Below are positions 56,141 through 64,000 of a stretch of 64,000 nucleotides of DNA, one piece after another. Source of the DNA: Plasmodium malariae (taxonomy: Eukaryota; Apicomplexa; Aconoidasida; Haemosporida; Plasmodiidae); contig NC_041778.1 in NCBI RefSeq assembly GCF_900090045.1, positions 434,001-498,000 on the forward strand, written 5' to 3'. Position 1 is the first letter of the stretch. Every line of letters starts with the position of its first letter. A model generated the notes under the pieces. The model searched no databases. It saw only the letters and a program-made list of their open reading frames with translations, and was not told where the DNA came from. A program made the translations under genes and the position numbers.

Positions 56141-56287
56141 TTTATTCTTCTTTTTATAAACTTCCTTTGCATACACTTCAAGGCACTTGTAGTCCGTGTT
56201 GCGTAGCCAGCTGTGTTTCTAGAAAGGGTAAATTGAATACGATCGCATGAATACACACAAATGTATACACACGTATACATACGTATA

Positions 56288-56334
<47 letters not shown>

Positions 56335-58376
56335 GAGAACACATGTAGTAAACACGTTCACATTACACATGATACATATCCCCATTTGCTATTTCGATTG
56401 TTGCGTCGACTGCTTCCTCGAGTGCTCACTTGTTAATTACTTTGCACGTCTTACCAGAGCCTCTTCATCGTTGAATCTTTCGTTCGGATCTTTTTTTAAA
56501 AATTTTTTTAAAAAGTTTATATCGTCATTCGATAAATAGTCCATGCAACGATTTGACTTATTTTTTGTAATTTCAGTTAGGAAGTAATTCCTCTGAACAT
56601 GGTATTTTATTTCACCTTTTCCTATATCGTGGAATAGCTCGTTTAGCGAATTGTTATGAGTATATGGAAGGACACGATAAAATAAAGCAAATATACAAAT
56701 GCCCAGGCTCCATATATCCGTCTTCTCACCGGAGTAACTAGTCAGGCTTGTAAAAAATTCTGGTGGCATGAATTCGTACGTTCCCTTAAAAAAAAAAAAA
56801 AAAAAAAAAAAAAAGTATTACACCAGTATTGGCATATTACACCAGTATTGGCATATTACACCAGTATGGGCGTATTACACCAGTATTGGCATATTACACC
56901 GTATTACAGCACATTATAATGCACCTCATTGTTCTTAACTGAACCGCTTCATATAAGACCCATTTATTATAATAGAAGACGCAAAAAAAAAAATAAAAAA
57001 TAAAATAATATAAATTTGGTAAAAGCTATTCTGCATGTCCCAGTATCACTCATATATAAATACTTAAAATTTACAAGATTATATCTGTGCATTCTTTTAC
57101 CTTAGTGCCTTTGATCATGTTATTAGTCATATATTCCGATTCCCCGAAATCCTCCAATTTAACTAAACCATTTTTACTCATTAATATATTTGATGGCTTA
57201 ACATCCCTATGACATATATTTTTTTGTTTATGTATGTAAAAGAATGATTTTAATATACTTTTTACGATGCATTTTATAACAGATAAAGGAATAAAACTTG
57301 ACTCATTTTTATCTAAAACAAAAAAAAATTGTTCATATTTTAATATGCTCTCATTTTCCATATATTTATTTACAATATATACTTCGTCATAATTCGTTAA
57401 TATTTCATCGCATGTTAAACAATATTCATTTTTTATGTCCATTAAAATTTGCAGTTCCTTTTTTAAGTCATCGTATTTTGATTTTATAACGATCTTATTA
57501 TTACTCTTGCTAAATTCAAACTCCCTTTTGTTTTCTAAACATTTTTTATCATATTTTTTCAGTGCATATAGCTCCTTATTATCCTTTTCGCAAAGTATTA
57601 CTTTGCTGAACTTGCCTAAAAGGAGGGGTAAAACGATGGGCAGTACGTATAGAAGTACGTATAGCAGTACGTATAGAAGTACGTACAGCAGTACATAGGA
57701 CAGTACGTATAGCAGTACGTACAGCAGTACGTATAGCAGTACGTATAGCAGTACGTATAGCAGTACGTATAGCAGTACGTATAGCAGTACGTATAGCAGT
57801 ACGTATAGCAGTACGTATAGCAGTACGTGTAGTAGTGTTACTTCTTTTCACATATTAGCGTTTGTTACAAGTAACAATTTAAAGCGTGTGGCTACAGCTT
57901 ACGCAATATGTGTATATGCTATTATCTTACTAACATTTTTAAGTGCATACGCAAAGTGTTTTGCTCGATGTGCTTTACATGATGCGCCTTACTCGCAGTG
58001 CATTGCCATGACAAACATGTACACATCGTTTTCGAGCTCAAATTGGCACATAAAGATTTTTCTTTTTTTCTTTTTATCGTACTTTCGATTTTTCCTTTTT
58101 TTCTTTTTATCGTACTTTCGATTTTTCCTTTTTTTCTTTTTACCGTACTTTCGATTTTTCTTTTTTTCTTTTTATCGTACTTTCGATTTTTCCCTTTTTT
58201 TTTTTCTCTTTTTCCCTCTTTTTTTTTTTTTTTTTCCTGCCCTTTTCGCTTTAATATTAAAACCTACCCTCGCTTATCGTTTTCACAATCCTGTAGCAAT
58301 TTACATATTTTTCCTTTTCCTTTACGTGCTTGTTAAGGTAAACAATATTTGAATACCCACGTAGAATTTCCTTCAT
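56135..58376 (-). CDS. PK7: protein kinase 7 (PK7), orphan kinase with a MAPKK-like C-lobe
   Basis: PK7 is a Plasmodium-specific Ser/Thr kinase affecting asexual growth and oocyst formation. Exons: 58376-58268, 57615-57101, 56784-56455 and 56218-56135, all in frame, giving 345 residues (P. falciparum 343 from memory). Seen: N-terminus MKEILRGYSNIVYLNKHVKE; ATP lysine K56 in YALKKY; catalytic loop HRDVKPSN with D174 and N179; DFG with D192 in EDFGES; GTYEFMPPEFF, the activation/APE-equivalent segment; and DIWSLGICIF in helix F. The glycine loop is degenerate (SEGKFSKV), as in other PK7s. Compared with my memory of the P. falciparum protein, identity is high around the catalytic loop and lower in the C-lobe. 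Introns 1 and 2 hold several minisatellites. Its last 6 bases overlap the TPR gene on the other strand. Confidence 0.94.
56822..56910. repeat. 19-bp ATTACACCAGTATTGGCAT array in PK7 intron 2
   Basis: About four to five copies directly after the poly-A/T tract next to exon 3. Confidence 0.88.
57640..57832. repeat. 12-bp AGCAGTACGTAT array in PK7 intron 1
   Basis: About 15 copies with a few AGAAGTACGTAT, ACAGCAGTACAT variants at the left end. It begins about 25 bases from the acceptor of exon 2. Confidence 0.93.
58065..58195. repeat. ~31-bp pyrimidine-rich array in PK7 intron 1
   Basis: Four copies of a unit made of TTTTTCTTTTTATCGTAC plus TTTCGATTTTTCC. On the transcribed strand it is purine-rich. 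Confidence 0.88.
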
Positions 58377-58874
58377 GCCTATGTGAAATATACTATTAAT
58401 TTTTAATACAACTTTAAGCACCGTTGATCGTTTATCACTGAGCGATGAGCACCGAGCGCATGTGTATGTGCGTAACTTTGCTTACGCGCATGCCGTCGAC
58501 GCCTAAGTATGAGTATGTAAGGGTATATACGCTTATGTAAGCATATGTAAGGGTATATACGCTTATGTAAGCATATGTAAGGGTATATACGCTTATGTAA
58601 GCCTATGTAAGCCTATGTAAGCCTATGTAATCGTATGTAATCGTATGTAATCGTATGTAAGCCTATGTAAACATATGTAAACATATGTAATCGTATGTAA
58701 GCCTATGTAAACATATGTAATCGTATGTAAGCGTATGTAATTGTATGCATTCATATATATGTGTATATATGTGCGAGTAAACGCGTGTGGAGTAAATATC
58801 CAAAATCAAATTTTTTGACTTGTTGTTGTGGCATTTTCTTCCCATATACGTTTTTCCCATTTCTTGTGTGTATT
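58377..58874. other. divergent promoter region PK7 / bL32-like gene
   Basis: About 500 bases between two start codons. It is mostly an imperfect 11-bp GTATGTAAGCC/TATGTAATCG array (58510-58745). No gene supported. Confidence 0.7.
58510..58745. repeat. 11-bp TATGTAAGCC/TATGTAATCG array
   Basis: About 20 imperfect copies; a longer period (GGGTATATACGCTTATGTAA) occurs three times at the left end. Confidence 0.85.
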
Positions 58875-59150
58875 ATGGCTGTGCCGAAAAAAAGGAGAAG
58901 TCTTAGCAAGTGCAGAAAAAGAAGGAATACAATTTTTTTTGATAAATTAGTAGGAAACTGGCTAAAAAGGAGAGAATGGTAAGACTTACATTCATATATT
59001 TTATTTTATTTTTTTATTTAATTTTTTTTTTTCCTCAAACCGAACGTAGCATATGTATGTACATTAACATAGTAGGTGTGTGAGAGCACGTAGAAAGAAT
59101 AACATTTCATATTTATATATACATGTATAAATATATACAAATGTATGTGG

Positions 59151-59187
<37 letters not shown>

Positions 59188-59894
59188 TGGGCGAAGTTAC
59201 CTTCGTTTGATTGTTCCCTTTTCCTCTTTTTTTCCTTCCGCCCTTGTTCTTTTTTTTTTTTGTTCTTACAATGAGTGAACATTTCCAAGTACATATACAT
59301 ATAAGGAGCATATTAATTGTGTTGCTTGTGATACCTGTGTGCAATATATTTAATGAGGTATATTTTATGCAAAGGTTACAAGCGTAAAAATTTGTGTGTA
59401 TAACAGGTGCACAAGGGAACAGCATATATGCGTATACATATCGTAGCTTTTATGACCTGTGTAATGTTATAAGAGTTCCTTTAAAAGGATGGTTTTACGC
59501 TGTTTTGTTTTATTATATTGTGCTGCATTATACTGTGCTATATTATATCGTGCTGCATTATACTGTGCTTCATTATATTTATTATTTTTTTTTTTTTTCT
59601 GCCTTACGCTTTTCCTTAACCCGTTAGGTTTTTCCGGAATTCGTATCAGAAAGAAATTTTACCTTCTGAGCAGGAGCCGCATATATTTAAATTCCCTGGT
59701 TTCTGGCCGAACAAGTAAAAAATTATAATAACATACGTATAGGCAAAAAAGGAAAAAAAGAAAAAAAAAAAAAGAAAAAAAAAGGGGAAAAAAAAATAGC
59801 AATGCTACTGTTTGTACAATTGAATACTTTGTTTTCCCCTTCTTTCAGATTTGTTCATCAGATATCGTCAAAAATTAAAAAAATTGTCAAGTAG
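58875..59894 (+). CDS. small organellar ribosomal protein, bL32-like
   Basis: Exon 1 (58875-58978) encodes MAVPKKRRSLSKCRKRRNTI..., matching the start of bL32 (AVPKKR..S...R.RRN), a component of bacterial-type large ribosomal subunits. Exon 2 (59628-59714) continues WFFRNSYQKEILPSEQEPHIFKFPGFWPN. Splicing from AA|GTAAAA to 59849-59894 gives 78 residues; reading through exon 2 instead stops at once (AAG TAA, 59718) and gives 64. The zinc-binding Cys pairs of many bL32 proteins are absent. The lack of an extension before AVPKKR fits mitochondrial proteins where that motif is the mature N-terminus. Family assignment rests on the N-terminal motif only. A long intron (58979-59627) contains A/T runs. 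Confidence 0.62.
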
Positions 59895-60138
59895 GGAAAG
59901 AAGACGAAAAATGTTAAGGTGTAATCATGGCATAAACGAACATTCCAGACCCCGAATTAAAAAAAAAAAAAAAGAATAAAGAAAATTGGAATATCAAGTT
60001 CTTTTTTGATTTACTTTTTAATTTTTAATTTTTACTCTTTACTTTTTCCACTTTTCTTCTCTCCTTTTGCTTTCCTTTTTTTTTGCTTCACTTGAATAAT
60101 ATTCTATTAGTCTCTATATAATATCGCTATCTCCAAAC

Positions 60139-60239
60139 ATGAACAGTCGCAACATGAACAGACTTGCAAATTTTTTTTATAAAAATCAGAGGAGGTTTTT
60201 AGGAAACACAGTCAGGGGACCCTTACCAACAAATGTTAT

Positions 60240-60282
<43 letters not shown>

Positions 60283-60756
60283 AAAAAAATTATTCAGTGT
60301 ATCGATAACTTAGAAGAATTATATCAAAATTTCATGCTAGTTACGAAGTACGATGAACAGTCTTTTTTGGGTTGTCACTTTTTTCCTGCATACGTCATGT
60401 AAATGTATTCCCGCGTAACAGCTCTTTTTTTTTTTTTTTTTTTTTTTTTTCTCCGCACCCCCATATAGGTGAGGAAGAACCTCGAATACGCCATGGACTA
60501 CTTTCACAAAAAAGCGTACACGTATCATGACTTCAAACAGCAGTGTGAATCTCTACGATTTTTTGTTTACTTTGGTTTAGTTGGTTTGCTATCACTTGAT
60601 CTTTTAGTAAATCCATTAAAATCGTCCTACTGGGATCAGTTTTTACCAATGAACATGTTCAGAAAATTATGTCGCTTTTTTTCAAACAAAGAAGATAATA
60701 TTTTTAGACACAACGGAAGTTCTTCGTACGAGGAGTATATAAAGCTGATCAGTTAA
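60139..60756 (+). CDS. small protein with one membrane span, two exons, junction uncertain
   Basis: The upstream part from ATG 60139 reads MNSRNMNRLANFFYKNQRRF, a basic Asn/Arg-rich start compatible with a mitochondrial presequence. A poly-Lys run (A run at 60244-60278) follows, then IDNLEELYQNFMLVTKYDEQ. The downstream part from about 60469 reads VRKNLEYAMDYFHKKAYTYH..., with one hydrophobic span (FFVYFGLVGLLSLDLLV) and EEYIKLIS at the end. The exact donor is unclear: phase-0 use of CTA|GTTACG with acceptor ATATAG, or phase-2 use of AA|GTACGA with acceptor GTGAG, both keep the frame. The long A run may also be a miscount. I do not recognise the family; a small inner-membrane protein is a guess. 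Confidence 0.6.
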
Positions 60757-60884
60757 TTTGCAAGTGTTTATAATATTATTTTGCTCTATTTTACTTTTGT
60801 ATATTATATTTTTATTTCTTATGTTTTTCTTTATTTCGTTTTGCTTCATTTCATTTTGGTTTACTTTGTTTTTCCTTATTATAT

Positions 60885-61100
60885 TTTGACTTATTTTATT
60901 ATATTTTGATTTATTTTATTATATTTTGATTTATTTTATTATATTTTGACTTATTTTATTATATTTTGATTTATTTATTATTATTATTTTGATTTATTTT
61001 ATTATATTTTGATTTATTTTATTATATTTTGATTTATTTTATTATATTTTGATTTATTTTATTATATTTTGATTTATTTTATTATATTTTGATTTATTTT
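60885..61100. repeat. 20-bp ATTATATTTTGATTTATTTT array
   Basis: About ten copies; TTTTGACTTA variants in the first third and one copy with a short insertion. Confidence 0.92.
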
Positions 61101-61844
61101 TTTTTTTTTATGAAACTATATTGTTAACTTTTAAAAAATTTGGAAAGTCAAATAAGGTAAAAAAATTGTGTACGTTAATGAGTGAAACGGGATATACATA
61201 ATAGGAGGAGAAATGAATAAATGAAATGATGCGGTGGAATGAAATAAGTAAAGTAATAGAAAAGACGTGGAGCTAAAAAAAAGTAAAAAGGAAACAAGAA
61301 CACAAAGAGAGCTTGTAAAATTGTGGAAATGGAAACTTACCTTTTTTGTGGTCATCATTTTTATACTTACAACATAAACAAACACATATGCATATGTATA
61401 AACCTGTACGTACATATATATATATATATATTACACATACATATATATATGCATACATATATGCATACTTATACATACACACTTGTGTGCGATTTTTTTT
61501 TTTTTTTTTTTCCACGTTATGATAAACATAACAGATAAAAAGCCATGCATAAAAAAATGTTTAAAACTTACAGAATTTAAAATTTCGATATGCAAAAGGA
61601 TAAAAAAAAAAAAAAAAAAAAAAAGGCCTTTAATTATCAGTGCACATATATAACATGTCACAACAGAGTGCAATATAGCATCATATCATGTAATATATCC
61701 TTTTTTTCTACACATGAAAAATTGCAAAAATGATATACCCCCGTAACTGCTTCGTACAGTGTAATACTACTTCATATACTTGAATACTTTTACTTGTGGT
61801 TAACTTATTCTAACATTCAACTATGTACAGTGTATATATATATA

Positions 61845-62010
61845 TATATATATACATACATATACATACATATACATACACATATACATACATTTACTTA
61901 TAATTATATGTACATATACATACACATATACATACATTTACTTGTAATTATATGTACATATACATATACATATACATACACATATACATACATTTACTTG
62001 TAATTATATG
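61845..62010. repeat. compound TACATA / TTACTTGTAATTATATG repeat
   Basis: A block of ACATACATTTACTTGTAATT-type sequence plus TACATATACATA stretches occurs three times. Confidence 0.85.
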
Positions 62011-62363
62011 TACATACAACATACAAATAAACGTCTGAAAAAGACTGTTTCTTCACTCCGTTACTTGTTGACGAGTGTTTAGAATTTATAAATGTTGCAC
62101 ATCGGGTGCAAGTTTTCAAATTAAATATATCCAATCTCGATCTACGTACCTCCAACACGTCCACTCTCCTCCGGCGTTAACTCTATAATATATCTTTTTT
62201 ACAACTCAAATTCAATTCAGCTTTGTCCAGAAACCTGACCCAACCTGGAAATCTCTCCTTGTGCAACATATGCACGCAACAGTCCTACTGTCCCTATATA
62301 TATATTTATATTTATATAATTATATTTACATATGTACATACATGTATGTACATATATAGTCAC

Positions 62364-62396
<33 letters not shown>

Positions 62397-62397
62397 G

Positions 62398-63852
62398 TTA
62401 AAAGGTGTCAGCTAGCGTTTCCCTAATTATTCTTTTCTTTTCGCTAGTTAAACTTTTTGGAAATACAATATCAAATTCTACAATTAAATCGCCTCTTACA
62501 CTTGGATTCTTTGAAGAAGGCATACCTTCCTTTGATACAATTTTTCTAGTCTTCGGTGTAACAATATCATCTACCCTAACATTTATATCTCTATTGTCTA
62601 ACGATTTTACAATGAACTGAAATCCTGTTAAAGCTTTATCTAGCGGAACAGGACATTTATAAATTAAATGATTCGAATCTCTTAAAAATCGATCATGTGT
62701 TTTTGTTTTAACATTAAATACAAGATCACCTGGTTGTGACATAGGTGAAACTTGATCTCCTTCACCATAAAATGTTATCTTAGTACCATCTTTCCATCCT
62801 GCTTTTACATCAATTGTAACGTAGTTATCATCTTCATAGCTCTTTGTACCCATAAATCTTTTTCTTGTTATTTTTAATTTTTTTTTACATCCATTATATA
62901 ACTCTTCTAACGTGAGGGATAGCGGCACTTCATACGTTGCGGGTTTGTTGTAGTTGTTCGAGTTTATATCTATAATGGGGAGAGGATATTTCATATGAAT
63001 ACATACATGTGGGCCAATGCAAACAGATGCAAGTAATTACTGCCACATATGAACAAATACAACAACGTGCAATATTTATATGCTTTCACTTCTTAACAAA
63101 CGAAGATGGAAAAACAAAGCTCGGTTGACGCAATACTCAAATTTAACCGTCTTCCTTAACTTTGTCTTACATACTACACGGGCACGTACAGCACAACAGC
63201 ATGTATACGTACATGTACATAAGCATATATACAAATATATGTGTGTGTACGTATATGATTGTGTACGTATATGATTGTGTACGTATATGATTGTGTACGT
63301 ATATGATTGTGTACGTATATGATTGTGTACGTATATGATTGTGTACGTATATGAGTGTGTACGTATATGATTGTGTACGTATATGAGTGTGTACATATAT
63401 ATGTGTATATGCGTGTATGAACGTATGCTCGCATGCTCGCTCTAACTTGTGGTGGTGTTAGGTCTTGCCTTCCTCGAAGTCATATTGACAAAAGTAGTAA
63501 AAGGGGAAAAATCTTCATCAAAGGCTGAAGTAAATGAAAAATTACTATCAGAACCAAAAATTCTACTGAACAATTCAGACGGATCAACTCCGCTATAAAC
63601 ATAAGTATTTCCTCCTGTAGGTATAGAACCCTTTAATCCCTCTTCACCATATGTATCATAAATTTTTCTTTTTTCCTCATCGGATAAAACATCATATGCC
63701 TCAGCTATATTTTTAAATTTTTCTTCGGCTTCTTTTTTTGATTTCACATCTTTATGTTTATCTGGATGCCACATCATGGCCATCTTTCGGTACGCTTTCT
63801 TTAGGTCATTTGTTGTACAGTCTTTGCTAACTCCCAAAATGGAATAGTAATC
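62398..63852 (-). CDS. SIS1: J-domain co-chaperone SIS1 (type II Hsp40), first exon outside the window
   Basis: Type II Hsp40s deliver clients to Hsp70. Exons in the window are 63852-63447 and 62969-62398 (intron GTTAGA...TTATAG); they give 325 residues ending LADTF. The upstream exon, probably coding only a few residues before DYYSILG, must lie to the right of 64000: the exon begins at an acceptor (CCTAG|GATTAC) and no suitable ATG exon is seen in the remaining 148 bases. Seen: a J domain with MMWHPDKH (HPD loop); a short Gly/Ser-Phe region ([21 protein letters not shown]); no CXXCXGXG zinc finger, hence type II; and a C-terminal client domain ([47 protein letters not shown]). The spliced intron carries a 16-bp array. 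Confidence 0.93.
63245..63400. repeat. 16-bp GTGTACGTATATGATT array in the SIS1 intron
   Basis: About ten copies in the intron 63446-62970, with GAGT for GATT in some. It contains the near-palindrome GTACGTATAT in each unit. Confidence 0.93.
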
Positions 63853-64000
63853 CTAGGAGGAAGGAATGGAAACGTCGGCAACGGTGAGCATGTGATTGGG
63901 TTTTGCATACATTCACGCATGCACAGATATATATATATATATATATATATGTGTATGTGTATGTACAGATATATTTGTATATACAAGCCCATGTGTACAC
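63853..64000. other. SIS1 intron 1 (left part)
   Basis: AT-rich with a (TA)n run near 63928-63950. It reads as intron between the missing first exon and the J-domain exon. Confidence 0.65.

Larger units (their letters stand above)
60757..62397. other. convergent spacer before SIS1
   Basis: About 1.6 kb with no supportable gene. A 20-bp ATTATATTTTGATTTATTTT array spans 60885-61100 and a TACATATACATACA-type array with longer-period TTACTTGTAATTATATGTA spans 61845-62010. A T run (62370-62396) abuts the SIS1 stop codon. Confidence 0.7.

Noticed and set aside
63076..63434. His/Tyr/Thr repeat frames
   Set aside because: Readings of the 16-bp array in the SIS1 intron.

Overview
The window is nuclear DNA from a malaria parasite (genus Plasmodium). 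It is very AT-rich. Coding exons are rich in Lys and Asn and carry low-complexity insertions. Introns are short, with GT...(T)nAG borders, and the spacers are long, with poly(dA:dT), (TA)n and minisatellites. The order LTV1 - large unknown - mitochondrial L13 - SEC31 - CCT8 - ... - PK7 - bL32 - SIS1 matches my recollection of the middle of P. falciparum chromosome 2 (PFB06xx genes). The proteins diverge enough from P. falciparum that I infer a non-falciparum species. I see no telomeric repeats or exported-protein families, so this looks like a core region. I see no rRNA, tRNA, CRISPR or mobile element.

Left part (1-17 kb): the 5' end of an unknown gene (minus, cut by the window edge), an HPR/RAP-like candidate (minus), the ribosome-assembly factor LTV1 (plus, three exons), a 1902-residue Asn/Ser-repeat protein (minus), and organellar ribosomal protein uL13 (plus).

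Middle (17-43 kb): COPII coat protein SEC31 (plus, four exons) converges on chaperonin subunit CCT8 (minus). CCT8 is head-to-head with a gene I read as the RNA polymerase II CTD phosphatase RPAP2/Rtr1 (plus). Then come an unknown 704-residue protein, a possible tiny membrane protein, and the mitochondrial FAM136A homologue (all minus).

Right part (43-64 kb): a long 14-exon WD40-like/coiled-coil gene, perhaps CFAP43/44-like (plus), with a frame break at a 38-A run; a TPR co-chaperone-type protein (plus) whose stop codon overlaps that of protein kinase PK7 (minus); a small bL32-like ribosomal protein (plus); a one-TM small protein (plus); and the J-domain co-chaperone SIS1 (minus), whose first exon lies beyond the window.

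Functionally these are mostly housekeeping genes: ribosome assembly and organellar translation (LTV1, uL13, bL32), secretion (SEC31), folding (CCT8, SIS1, TPR protein), transcription (RPAP2), mitochondrial IMS (FAM136A) and signalling (PK7). I found no clearly new system. The most notable items are the newly assembled gene models, the 6-bp stop-codon overlap, the poly(A) frame break, and the tandem arrays in introns and just upstream of start codons.
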